Made by a program: the position numbers and the translations under genes
In this document: positions 52,545 to 61,510 of the stretch, piece by piece
How positions within the stretch are numbered: the first letter of the stretch is position 1
How the letters are laid out: each line of letters begins with the position of its first letter
Assembly: GCA_003213095.1 (NCBI GenBank)
Contig: QCNV01000004.1
Location: 1 to 64,000 of the forward strand
Direction: 5' to 3'
Origin: SAR202 cluster bacterium AG-426-M11
GTDB lineage: Bacteria; Chloroflexota; Dehalococcoidia; Lucifugimonadales; UBA826
DNA length: 64,000 nucleotides
The notes under the pieces: model-generated
The model's input: only the letters and a program-made list of their open reading frames with translations
Databases searched by the model: none
What the model was told of the DNA's origin: nothing

Positions 52545-53426
52545 TTATTCTACAAATTGAAGAATGTATGCAGGCCAATAATTCTCAACTATCGCTCCTA
52601 TAATCACGATCACAAAAGCGATTATAGCTAGAACTAATACGGCATTTAAAACTTTATACAATCTAGGATTTTTAAAACCGTATATTGTTACCCCACGTGA
52701 TAAAAATATACCAGCTAAAGAACCTACTATATAAGCTAATCCCTCTAAGATAATGTGAGGAATCAAGGCTACAAAAGCATAAATAATATACATTGTAGGG
52801 TCAGCAGCAGATTCCAGGCCAACTTTTGTTAGAAGGACTAAAGTAATACTCCATCTCCCCGCATTCCAACCTAAAGCTAGACTAGCTCCCAAACTTCTAA
52901 ACATAAATGAAAACCAAAAAAACAATATCAAAATAGCGGTATTGTTAAAGAAAAATTGCCAACCATGGCCGGCAAATCTGTCTCCTGTTAAGACAAATTG
53001 CTCACTGGGATATGCAGCCCCAACAAAAGTAAATCTCTCAACAAGAATGTCTCTCTCAATAATTGAAGCCAATATAGCCCAAACAACTAGCATACTAACT
53101 AAAATCACTGTTCCAGAAACAATACTTTTCCTGTTTGCAGTCCATCCGCCCACCCCTTGATCCCAAATCCTCTCACGATTAATTCTTAAAATTTGATTTA
53201 CTCTAGGCACTATTGCGGCGGTAGCAATCGCTAATGACGCTAAACCTGCTTCACTCATGGGGATAATAACGGTAGTAACAACAACACCAATAAAAACTGC
53301 TAACGCAGCCTCAATCCCTATTAATAGATTCCATCTAAAATCAGATTCAACCTTAATATGATCTAGTGTTGCTCCTATAACAGAACCTGGCTCTTCAGAA
53401 GACCTGATATTTGCAAACATGTTCAT
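52545..53426 (-). CDS. SpoIIM/DUF95-like integral membrane protein
   Basis: 'WQFFFNNTAILILFFWFSFMFRSLGASLALGWNAG' and 'ALIPHIILEGLAYIVGSLAGIFLSRG' match the SpoIIM NN...PH.xxE signature. Confidence 0.7.
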   Translation of the reverse strand: MNMFANIRSSEEPGSVIGATLDHIKVESDFRWNLLIGIEAALAVFIGVVVTTVIIPMSEAGLASLAIATAAIVPRVNQILRINRERIWDQGVGGWTANRKSIVSGTVILVSMLVVWAILASIIERDILVERFTFVGAAYPSEQFVLTGDRFAGHGWQFFFNNTAILILFFWFSFMFRSLGASLALGWNAGRWSITLVLLTKVGLESAADPTMYIIYAFVALIPHIILEGLAYIVGSLAGIFLSRGVTIYGFKNPRLYKVLNAVLVLAIIAFVIVIIGAIVENYWPAYILQFVE

Positions 53427-53497
53427 TAATGTCTACTCCCAGAAAAATTTCCAATATTATTTCCGACATAGTACATAATAAACATGTTTTTTTCACC

Positions 53498-54196
53498 CTA
53501 TTTTTTCTTGAAAATCATTATGTTTTTTGTGTTTAAAATAATATCCCAATCCCAAATTTCTTCAATAAACTTCAATGTTTCTGGAGAATAAAAAGCTATA
53601 TGAGTTGGATCTAATTTGTAATACCAATCCGAAAATTCAATATCTTCATAAAAAATAGATGTCATGATACCCAAAACCCCGTTTGGTTTAAGTAATTTAT
53701 GCAATCTATCGAATTCAAATCTAATATTTTCAAAATGTTCTACTGTTTCAGAACAAACTACAAAATCATAATTCTCTTCTAATACAATTTCATCATTAGC
53801 AAAAAACTTATCAAACACATTGACTTTTATTCCCTCTTCTTGAAACATCAAAGATAAAGTGGGCTCTGGGCCAGACCCGAAATCTAATCCAACTGAATCA
53901 GATTTTATCAATGGATCTATTTGCATTTTAAGTCTGTTTAAAAATTTCCTGTAATTGGGATCGTATGGCAAATTTTCATGTTCTAAATAACGTTTTTTTT
54001 CATCTTCTTCATTTAAATGGAATTCAAGAGGCACAAAAACCAGATCACAAATTTCACATTTTAAATAATCCCGAAGAAGGTTTTTTCTATTACTCTCAAA
54101 AAACAAATCTAATTTTGCAGACAAACAAAGGGGACATTGATTCAAATTATTCTCCTGTAACAGGAAACACATAAAGATGACACCTAAATTTAACAA
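53498..54196 (-). CDS. Class I SAM-dependent methyltransferase with N-terminal zinc-binding Cys motifs
   Basis: 'CPLC...CEIC', 'SVGLDFGSGPEPTLSLMFQEEG', 'DFVVCSETVEHFENIRFEFDRLHKLLKPNGVLGIMTS'. Confidence 0.85.
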   Translation of the reverse strand: MLNLGVIFMCFLLQENNLNQCPLCLSAKLDLFFESNRKNLLRDYLKCEICDLVFVPLEFHLNEEDEKKRYLEHENLPYDPNYRKFLNRLKMQIDPLIKSDSVGLDFGSGPEPTLSLMFQEEGIKVNVFDKFFANDEIVLEENYDFVVCSETVEHFENIRFEFDRLHKLLKPNGVLGIMTSIFYEDIEFSDWYYKLDPTHIAFYSPETLKFIEEIWDWDIILNTKNIMIFKKK

Positions 54197-54277
54197 AAAA
54201 TCAGCATTGATTAAATGGCAGATTCACACATAAAGTTATAAAATGATTTTGGTGAAAATTATCACAAATTTGCAAAT

Positions 54278-55102
54278 TTGGAGTCAAATAAATTGGTTGC
54301 TTATGTCCCTGAGTATAAATCCATATTCATTAGCGATACTCATTTAGGTTCTAGGGGTGCTCAAGCACACCACCTAAATAATTTCCTACAAAAATACAAC
54401 AGCGAAAATTTATTTTTAGTTGGCGATATTGTCGATGGCTGGAGATTAGAAAGAAAATTTTTTTGGCCCGAACAACACACTAAAGTTCTTGAACAAATAA
54501 ATAAAAAGGCATTATCAGGAACACATGTACATTACCTTATAGGAAATCATGACGAATCAGTAAAAAACTTTTCTGATCGCGGGTTAAACATAGCAGAATT
54601 AGATACTCTTGCAGAAAATGTGAATTTTGAAACACAGATAGATTACATTGGAATCGATGGGAAAAAATACTTAGTTTGTCATGGAGACATGTTCGATACT
54701 CTAATGGACTCAAACACTGGTAGATGGGTAATGTTTTTAGGAACTACATCTTATGATCTTTTACTCTACATAAACACTGCAGTAAACATCATCACACGTA
54801 AACTAAATCTTCCATACATAAATATTACGGGGTTTGCCAAAAGAAGAGCAAAAGCTGCTTGTAATTTATTACTCAAATTTGAAGGTATATTGAGTAACCA
54901 TGCAAGCGAAAAACAATATGATGGGGTAATATGTGGACACATCCATACACCCGAAATAAAAAATATTAGCGGTACCGTTTACATGAACAGTGGTGACTGG
55001 GTGGAAAACTGTAGCGCTTTAGTTGAACATCATGACGGGAGCTGGGAAATTATAAATTGGCGAGAATCACATAGTAAAACCAAAACTAGCACTCATAACT
55101 GA
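54278..55102 (+). CDS. UDP-2,3-diacylglucosamine pyrophosphatase (LpxH)-like metallophosphatase
   Basis: 'SIFISDTHLGSRGAQA', 'LFLVGDIVDGWRLERKFFWPEQH', 'YLIGNHDE', 'GVICGHIHTPEI'. Confidence 0.9.
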   Translation: MESNKLVAYVPEYKSIFISDTHLGSRGAQAHHLNNFLQKYNSENLFLVGDIVDGWRLERKFFWPEQHTKVLEQINKKALSGTHVHYLIGNHDESVKNFSDRGLNIAELDTLAENVNFETQIDYIGIDGKKYLVCHGDMFDTLMDSNTGRWVMFLGTTSYDLLLYINTAVNIITRKLNLPYINITGFAKRRAKAACNLLLKFEGILSNHASEKQYDGVICGHIHTPEIKNISGTVYMNSGDWVENCSALVEHHDGSWEIINWRESHSKTKTSTHN

Positions 55103-56117
55103 AGCTTGGCACCCACAAATTAATGGGGTTGTTACAACATTAACTAGCATTATTCCTCATGTTAAGGCTCATGGAATAGATGTAGAAGTTGTGGACCCTT
55201 CTATGTTCATGTCATTAAATCTACCTGGATATAATGAAATTGATCTTTCATTTCCAATCAATTCAATTGGGAAAAAATTATCTTCAATTGATCCTACCTA
55301 TTTTCATATCGCAACAGAAGGACCTATGGGAATAGCTGCTAGACGATGGATTAAAAAAAATGGGTATGCATTCACAACAAGTTATCATACTAATCTTCCT
55401 GAATATTCAAAAATGTTATACAAAATCCCAGAATCTTGGATTTGGAAATACGTTAGATGGTTTCACTCACCTTCACATCAAGTATTGGTACCTACCCCAA
55501 CTGTAATCAATACATTAGATTCTAAGGGATTCCAAAACCTTAAACTTTGGTCTAGAGGCATTGATCCTTCACTATTTCCACAACCAAATGCAGACTTAAT
55601 TTCTAAAAACAACCTAGAGGCTAAAGCTCTACTATATGTAGGAAGAGTAAGTAAAGAAAAAAATATTGAGACTTTATGTCAACTATCAAAAAACTCTGAT
55701 TTTGAAGTTTGGATAGTAGGGGACGGCCCTTATAAGTCAACTCTAGAAAAAAAATATTCTTCTTCGGGAGTTAGATTTTTTGGAGCTATCAAACATGACA
55801 AATTAGCTCCTTACTTTCAATCAGCTGATGTCTTCGTATTCCCTAGTAAAACAGATACTTTTGGGATAGTAATGATAGAAAGTATGGCTTGTGGAACTCC
55901 AGTTGCTGCATATCCTGTTCAAGGTCCAATTGATGTGGTCAAACATAGAGTTTCAGGTTTTTTGGATGAAGATCTAGAAATCGCAGTACTAGAGGCACTA
56001 AAACTTTCAACAGAATCTGTTGAAAGTTACGGGCGAAATTTTACTTGGGAAAAATGTGCAGAAACATTTATTGAAACTCTTGTACCAAAAGAAATTAACC
56101 TCGAGGATGCACAATGA
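55071..56117 (+). CDS. GT4-family glycosyltransferase (alpha-mannosyltransferase-like); start codon uncertain, possibly ATA at 55071
   Basis: Conserved N-terminus 'KPKLALITEAWHPQINGVVTTLTSIIPHVKAHGIDVEVVDPS' continues in frame upstream of the called GTG at 55191; 'ALLYVGRVSKEKNIETL', 'FVFPSKTDTFGIVMIESMACGTPVAAYPV'. Confidence 0.88.
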   Translation: MVKPKLALITEAWHPQINGVVTTLTSIIPHVKAHGIDVEVVDPSMFMSLNLPGYNEIDLSFPINSIGKKLSSIDPTYFHIATEGPMGIAARRWIKKNGYAFTTSYHTNLPEYSKMLYKIPESWIWKYVRWFHSPSHQVLVPTPTVINTLDSKGFQNLKLWSRGIDPSLFPQPNADLISKNNLEAKALLYVGRVSKEKNIETLCQLSKNSDFEVWIVGDGPYKSTLEKKYSSSGVRFFGAIKHDKLAPYFQSADVFVFPSKTDTFGIVMIESMACGTPVAAYPVQGPIDVVKHRVSGFLDEDLEIAVLEALKLSTESVESYGRNFTWEKCAETFIETLVPKEINLEDAQ

Positions 56118-57433
56118 AAATAAGCGTAATAGGAATGGGTTATGCAGGAGCAGTAACCTCTGCATGTTTAGCAGAATTAGGCCATTATGTTACAGGCTAT
56201 GATATTGATCATCGTAGAATTAACTCTTTAAATTCATTTAAACCACAAATCTTTGAACCTGGGTTAGAAAAACTAATTGAAAAAAACTGCGAAATTAAAC
56301 GACTTAAATTTCAACATGTCGATGATTCTGATCTTGATCTCGGAGAAATAACTATTATCACAGTGGGTACTCCGTCTGATCCAAATGGGTCGCCTAATTT
56401 AGAGTACATTTGGAAATCCGTTGAATGGGCTACAGAACATTTGCAACAAAACTCCATACTTTTGATGAGAAGTACAGTTCAACCAGGCACTGGAGATCTG
56501 ATTTCTACCAGATTTTGTGAGAACAAAAATATCAATTACATTTCATGTCCTGAATTTTTAAAAGAGGGCGAAGCTGTTAGTGATTTTTTTACTCCTGACA
56601 GAATTATCATTGGAGGAAACAATTCTGATGCTATAGAAAAAGTAGTTGATCTTCATTCGGGAATCAGTTCCCCAATTATTAAAACAAAAATCATAGCTGC
56701 AGAAATGATTAAATTCGCAAGCAATGCTTTCTTAGCTACTAAGATTTCATTTATTAATGAAATGGCCAACTTTTGTGAAGCATGGGGAGCAGACGTTGAT
56801 GATGTAAAAGAAGGATTGGGATTGGACCATAGAATTGGAAAATCATTTTTAAATGCTGGAGTGGGTTTCGGGGGCTCTTGTCTTCCAAAAGAAACTAGAG
56901 CTTTTACTTCTTTAGCTTCAAATTATGGAATCAAATCTAATCTATTAGAATCTGTCCTTGAAGTAAATGAATATCAGTCTCAAATCCCTTTCAGAATAAT
57001 TAAAGATGTGTTTGCAGATATGAATAATGTAAAAGTTGGAATATTAGGAATGTCATTTAAGCCAAACACAGATGATATTAGAGAATCCCCTTCTATTAAA
57101 ATCGCCCAAACTTTGTCAAAACTGGGATGCCAAGTTTCGTGTTTTGATCCTGTATCAAATCAAAAAAGTGAAGAAAAATTAGGATCTACAGTTAAATTTG
57201 AAACATCTATTGAAAATTTAACTACAAACAAAAATATAATTTTGTTAATGACTCCATGGGAAATAATATTAAATTCAAATTGGCATCAAATATTTGAATC
57301 TATGATCGAGCCTAAAATTTTATTTGACGGAAGAAACTCTTTGGATCCCGCAATCATGAAAAATATCGGATTCAATTACATTGGGGTGGGTCGAGGAATT
57401 TCATCTTCGCATCTTGATCATTTAAGTTGGTGA
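56114..57433 (+). CDS. UDP-glucose/GDP-mannose dehydrogenase family protein
   Basis: 'ISVIGMGYAGAVTSACLAELGHYVTGYDID', 'FGGSCLPKETRAF', 'VGILGMSFKPNTDDIRESPSI'. Confidence 0.93.
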   Translation: MKISVIGMGYAGAVTSACLAELGHYVTGYDIDHRRINSLNSFKPQIFEPGLEKLIEKNCEIKRLKFQHVDDSDLDLGEITIITVGTPSDPNGSPNLEYIWKSVEWATEHLQQNSILLMRSTVQPGTGDLISTRFCENKNINYISCPEFLKEGEAVSDFFTPDRIIIGGNNSDAIEKVVDLHSGISSPIIKTKIIAAEMIKFASNAFLATKISFINEMANFCEAWGADVDDVKEGLGLDHRIGKSFLNAGVGFGGSCLPKETRAFTSLASNYGIKSNLLESVLEVNEYQSQIPFRIIKDVFADMNNVKVGILGMSFKPNTDDIRESPSIKIAQTLSKLGCQVSCFDPVSNQKSEEKLGSTVKFETSIENLTTNKNIILLMTPWEIILNSNWHQIFESMIEPKILFDGRNSLDPAIMKNIGFNYIGVGRGISSSHLDHLSW

Positions 57434-57504
57434 CCCCAGCGGGATTCGAACCCGCGATTTCCGCCTTGAGAGGGCAGCGTCCTAGACCGCTAGACGATGG
57501 GGCC
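57428..57504 (-). tRNA. tRNA-Glu (anticodon CTC), CCA encoded
   Basis: Reverse complement GGCCCCATCGTCTAGCGGTCTAGGACGCTGCCCTCTCAAGGCGGAAATCGCGGGTTCGAATCCCGCTGGGGTCACCA folds as a cloverleaf. Confidence 0.96.
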
Positions 57505-57516
57505 TAAATTTTTAAT

Positions 57517-57590
57517 TGGCTGGGGATATAGGATTCGAACCTATGCTTACAGAGTCAGAGTCTGTCGTCCTACCACTAGACGAATCCCCA
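57517..57590 (-). tRNA. tRNA-Gln (anticodon CTG), CCA encoded
   Basis: Reverse complement TGGGGATTCGTCTAGTGGTAGGACGACAGACTCTGACTCTGTAAGCATAGGTTCGAATCCTATATCCCCAGCCA; U1-A72 acceptor typical of Gln. Confidence 0.95.
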
Positions 57591-57696
57591 CAGTTAAATA
57601 GATTTTATCACTAACCCCCACACTGTCTTCAATTTGCTTGCTCTAATATGATCAAAATCATAAAATCAACGAATCACATCATATCAAGAGGCAAGT

Positions 57697-58470
57697 ATGT
57701 ACACATTAGATCTTTCTGGTAAAAAAGCTGTAGTATTTGGTATTGCTAACCAAAGAAGTATTGCTTGGGCAATTTCAAAACGACTAAACGAAGCTGGCGC
57801 TACAATAATTTCAGCATACCAAAACGAAAGAGTTAAAGACTCTGTCACTAAGTTAACTTCAGAATTATCTGATGTCACTTTAATTGAATGTGATGTAAGT
57901 CAAGAAGAAAACGTTGCAAAATGCTTTGAAGAAATTCAAAACATTCACGGTAATATAGATATTTTGGTTCATTCGATTGCTTTTGCACAAAAAGAAGACC
58001 TAGGTGGCAGGTTTGTTGATACCGACAGGTCAGGTTTTCAAATAGCTTTGGATATCAGCGCATACTCACTAATATCAATCACTCGACATGCTTCAAAAAT
58101 GATGAATCCAAAAGGGGCAATTATCACGATGTCATTTATGGCAGCAGAAAAAGTTTTCCCTGGATATAACGTAATGAGTACTGCAAAAGCTGCACTAGAA
58201 AACGAGGTTAGACAAATTGCAAATGACTTAGGTCCAGATGACATTCGAATTAATGCTATTTCTGCCGGCCCACTAGACACACTCTCTTCTAGAGTAATTA
58301 GTGGATATAGAGATATGAAATCAGCTCACTCTGAAAGGGCTCCATTGAGAAGAAACATTACTCATGATGAAGTTGCTACTACAGCTTTATACCTATGTAG
58401 CGACATGTCTAGCGGAGTGACTGGAGAAGTAATTCACGTTGATACTGGCTATCATGTAATGGGAATTTAG
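57697..58470 (+). CDS. fabI: Enoyl-[acyl-carrier-protein] reductase (NADH)
   Basis: 'LSGKKAVVFGIANQRSIAWAISKRLNEAGATI', 'HSIAFAQKEDLGGRFVDTDRSGF', 'YNVMSTAKAALE', 'GEVIHVDTGYHVMG'. Confidence 0.95.
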   Translation: MYTLDLSGKKAVVFGIANQRSIAWAISKRLNEAGATIISAYQNERVKDSVTKLTSELSDVTLIECDVSQEENVAKCFEEIQNIHGNIDILVHSIAFAQKEDLGGRFVDTDRSGFQIALDISAYSLISITRHASKMMNPKGAIITMSFMAAEKVFPGYNVMSTAKAALENEVRQIANDLGPDDIRINAISAGPLDTLSSRVISGYRDMKSAHSERAPLRRNITHDEVATTALYLCSDMSSGVTGEVIHVDTGYHVMGI

Positions 58471-58471
58471 A

Positions 58472-59719
58472 TTAATTATCAGGAATAATACGACCTCTAA
58501 TAGAAGTCATTTTGTATCCTGAAATAATTACCAATACCAATCCAATAACTGAATTAATTATTAGAGCGTTAGATGTACTAAACATTTCAGATGACAATCC
58601 TAAAATTATTGAGCCAACAGGTGCAGCACCTATACATAGTGTTACAAGCCCCATACATCTTCCTCTAAACTCCTTTTTAGACACTAATAAAACAATTACA
58701 GATTGCATAGTACCAAACGCTGAAGTCCCCAAACCTAAAGCAAAAAGTAAAATCATAGATATGAAATAAATATCTGAAATACCAAATAGTAATAACCCTG
58801 ATAAAGATAGAATAGATCCATAAAGATAATATCTGCCGTGAAATTCCATTTTAGATTTAGATGCTAATGCAGTCGATCCAATTAATGCACCAAAGCCATC
58901 GCTAGCCATTAATATACCCATTAACAATGGTCCCACAGACAATACTTCTTTTGAAATAATTGAAACCATTTGCATGTATGGAAAAAGTAATAAGTTCATG
59001 AAAAATGTAATTACTAAAACAGCGAAAATAGTTTGATTATTTAAAGCGTACTTAAACGCATCGGCAAGCTCTATAAAAAAGAATTTAATCCCACTTAACA
59101 TTGAAAAATGATTCTTATTTCTCTGATTAAAATCATCCTGATTCATATTTACTTGAAAAATAGAAACAGTACCTACAAAAATTATGACTGACATAAAAAC
59201 GTAAGTACCTAGCACTCCTGTAAATGCAATTAAAGCGCCAGCTATAGCTGGACCAACCATTTTACTAGTGTGCATCCCTACTGCATCCAATGAAATACCA
59301 TTAGTAATTCTATCTGGACCTAAAATATCCATTACTAATGCTCTTCTTGATGGCATATCCAGTGCCCAACTCACTCCAGGAACAAATATCGCAACATAAA
59401 CATGCCAAAGTTGTAAAAAGTCAAACAATAGCAAAAAAGTCATCACCACAGCACCAGAAAAAGTGATGATTTGACTAATAATGATTAATACTTTTTTATT
59501 AAAAAAATCAGCAATTACTCCTCCAAACAAACCGAAAAACATTAATGGAGCAAGTCCGAAAAATCCAATCAAACTAACCATAAAAGCTGATTCAGTCTGA
59601 TCAAAAACAAACCACGACAATGTCGTCATTTGCATCCACCTAGAAATATATAAAGATATATTTGAAGCCCAGCAAAACCTGAAGTTTTGATTTGTAAAAG
59701 CAGAAAAAGTACTCATCAT
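58472..59719 (-). CDS. MFS transporter (MFS_3/EntS-like)
   Basis: About 11-12 TM segments; 'QNFRFCWASNISLYISRWMQMTTLSWFVFDQTESAFMVSLIGFFGLAPLMFFGLFGGVIADFFNKK'. Confidence 0.9.
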   Translation of the reverse strand: MMSTFSAFTNQNFRFCWASNISLYISRWMQMTTLSWFVFDQTESAFMVSLIGFFGLAPLMFFGLFGGVIADFFNKKVLIIISQIITFSGAVVMTFLLLFDFLQLWHVYVAIFVPGVSWALDMPSRRALVMDILGPDRITNGISLDAVGMHTSKMVGPAIAGALIAFTGVLGTYVFMSVIIFVGTVSIFQVNMNQDDFNQRNKNHFSMLSGIKFFFIELADAFKYALNNQTIFAVLVITFFMNLLLFPYMQMVSIISKEVLSVGPLLMGILMASDGFGALIGSTALASKSKMEFHGRYYLYGSILSLSGLLLFGISDIYFISMILLFALGLGTSAFGTMQSVIVLLVSKKEFRGRCMGLVTLCIGAAPVGSIILGLSSEMFSTSNALIINSVIGLVLVIISGYKMTSIRGRIIPDN

Positions 59720-59777
59720 CTAACCTGACGTTTGAATTCAGGAATAGTATTTCATGTATATTGTTTTTACAACTTAT

Positions 59778-60875
59778 TTATACATTGAATCTAAACAAAA
59801 TCACATCACCATCTTGGACAATATAATCTTTTCCTTCAACTCTCATTTTCCCTGCTTCACGAGATTTATGCTCTCCCTGAAATTCGACATAGTCCTCATA
59901 AGATATTACCTCAGCACGAATAAAACCTTTTTCAAAGTCTGTATGAATCTCCCTAGCTGCTCTAGGAGCTGTAGAATTTCTAGGAATAGTCCAAGCTCTG
60001 GATTCTTTGGCACCAGATGTAAAATATGTTATGAGTCCTAATAGCTCATAACCAGCCTGAATCACACGAACTAAACCAGGCTCATGTAACCCCAAATCCT
60101 CCAAGAGTTCAGATTGATCTTCTTTATCTAATTGAGATAATTCGGATTCTATAGAAGCCGAAATAATCACAGATTTTGCACCTTCTGATTTTGCAAGTTG
60201 AAAAACTTTTTCAGAAAATTTATTGCCAGAAGCTGCAGAAGATTCATCTACATTACATACATATAAAACTGGTTTTGAAGTCAAAAGTTGTAGCGAATGA
60301 ATTAGATTACAATCAGATTCATTAAATTTGATAGATCTAATAGGATTTCCATTTTGTAAGGCTTCTAAACAAAGATTAATCAACTTAAGTAAGTCCTTTG
60401 ATTCAGAATCATTACTTTTAGATTTTTTTTCCAATGCAGGAAGACGTTTTTCCAGATTTTCTAAATCTGACAACATCAATTCAGTTTCAACTGTTTCAGC
60501 ATCACTAATGGGATCAACATTACCATCTACATGAATAATGTTTGGGTCTTCAAAACATCTTAAAACATAGGCGATAGCATCCATCTCACGAATATTTGCT
60601 AAAAATTGATTACCTAACCCCTCACCTTTAGAGGCACCTTTCACTAATCCTGCAATATCTACAAAAGTCATTCTAGTAGGCACAACATTCTGAGAATTAG
60701 AGATTATAGAAAGATCATTCAAACGAGGGTCAGGAATTGCTACTTCACCTACATTAGGCTCTATAGTACAAAAAGGATAGTTTTCAGCTTGAGCAACAGC
60801 AGTACTAGTCAGGGCATTAAAAAGGGTGGACTTTCCTACATTAGGAAGGCCTACTATCCCACATTTAAAACCCAT
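59778..60875 (-). CDS. ychF: Redox-regulated ATPase YchF (Obg family)
   Basis: 'CGIVGLPNVGKSTLFNALTSTAVAQAENYPFCTIEPNVG', 'FVDIAGLVKGASKGEGLGNQFLANIREMDAI', 'ESRAWTIPRNSTAPRAAREIHTDFEKGFIRAEVISYEDYV'. Confidence 0.96.
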   Translation of the reverse strand: MGFKCGIVGLPNVGKSTLFNALTSTAVAQAENYPFCTIEPNVGEVAIPDPRLNDLSIISNSQNVVPTRMTFVDIAGLVKGASKGEGLGNQFLANIREMDAIAYVLRCFEDPNIIHVDGNVDPISDAETVETELMLSDLENLEKRLPALEKKSKSNDSESKDLLKLINLCLEALQNGNPIRSIKFNESDCNLIHSLQLLTSKPVLYVCNVDESSAASGNKFSEKVFQLAKSEGAKSVIISASIESELSQLDKEDQSELLEDLGLHEPGLVRVIQAGYELLGLITYFTSGAKESRAWTIPRNSTAPRAAREIHTDFEKGFIRAEVISYEDYVEFQGEHKSREAGKMRVEGKDYIVQDGDVILFRFNV

Positions 60876-60927
60876 AGAAACACTCCAAAAACAGATCTAA
60901 ATCAGTGGAAGTTATGAAAAAAGATAC

Positions 60928-60948
60928 GGGTGACTCAATGAGTCACCC
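60928..60948 (-). terminator. Intrinsic terminator of the DUF5679-like gene
   Basis: GGGTGACTC-ATT-GAGTCACCC on the minus strand followed by GTATCTTTTTT. Confidence 0.7.
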
Positions 60949-60955
60949 ATTCTAT

Positions 60956-61105
60956 TTAACTGCTTTTACCAATCCTAAACACATTGGTATCACAATCGCT
61001 CTTAGAACAAGTACCTTTGGTTGCAGGCCTGCCATTCTTCAAAGTAACCTGTTCAGGATTATCTATAGTCACTTTTTCTCGACATTTAACGCAATAGGCT
61101 TCCAT
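60956..61105 (-). CDS. DUF5679-like zinc-ribbon mini-protein (49 aa), absent from the ORF track
   Basis: Translation MEAYCVKCREKVTIDNPEQVTLKNGRPATKGTCSKSDCDTNVFRIGKSS; CxxC...CxxxxC and 'LKNGRPATKGTC' match the DUF5679 pattern. Confidence 0.85.
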   Translation of the reverse strand: MEAYCVKCREKVTIDNPEQVTLKNGRPATKGTCSKSDCDTNVFRIGKSS

Positions 61106-61368
61106 TTTTATACTCCTTGCGACATTTTATTAGGAACAACTCTAGTTAATCTAAAGTATATTACCCATACCTTAAATATTTATGCAAGTGTTTTTTGGGC
61201 TTTTTTTAAAAAATACATACTATTTTCTACTATTTATTGTGTTCTGAACCCAAACATCAACCACTATATATTGTTAGGTCGCTAATTTGATTGATAAATG
61301 CAACAAATAATTAACTTTAAAGAAATATTGAGTTAACAAGTAATCAATATTATTTAATTACTCCTTTT

Positions 61369-61406
61369 TGTCTGTCTAGAAATACATAACAATTTCTAGA
61401 CAGACA
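61369..61406. repeat. Perfect 14-bp inverted repeat upstream of the first amtB
   Basis: TGTCTGTCTAGAAA-TACATAACAA-TTTCTAGACAGACA. Confidence 0.65.
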
Positions 61407-61410
61407 TCTT

Positions 61411-61474
61411 GAAACATAACTGTTACATGTAGTTTACAAAAATTTAACAACAATCCATTTTTCGTAAATAGAAT
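61411..61474 (+). promoter_or_regulatory. GlnR-box-like array and promoter of the first amtB
   Basis: GAAAC-n6-GTTAC-n6-TTTAC-n6-TTAAC at exact 11-bp periodicity, then a 20-nt gap and TAGAAT (61469-61474). Confidence 0.6.
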
Positions 61475-61510
61475 GATTTCGATCTAAATTATTCAATAAA
61501 GGAGATTAAA

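Noticed and set aside
60905-61285. 126-aa plus-strand ORF
   Set aside because: Antisense to the DUF5679-like gene and running into non-coding AT-rich sequence.
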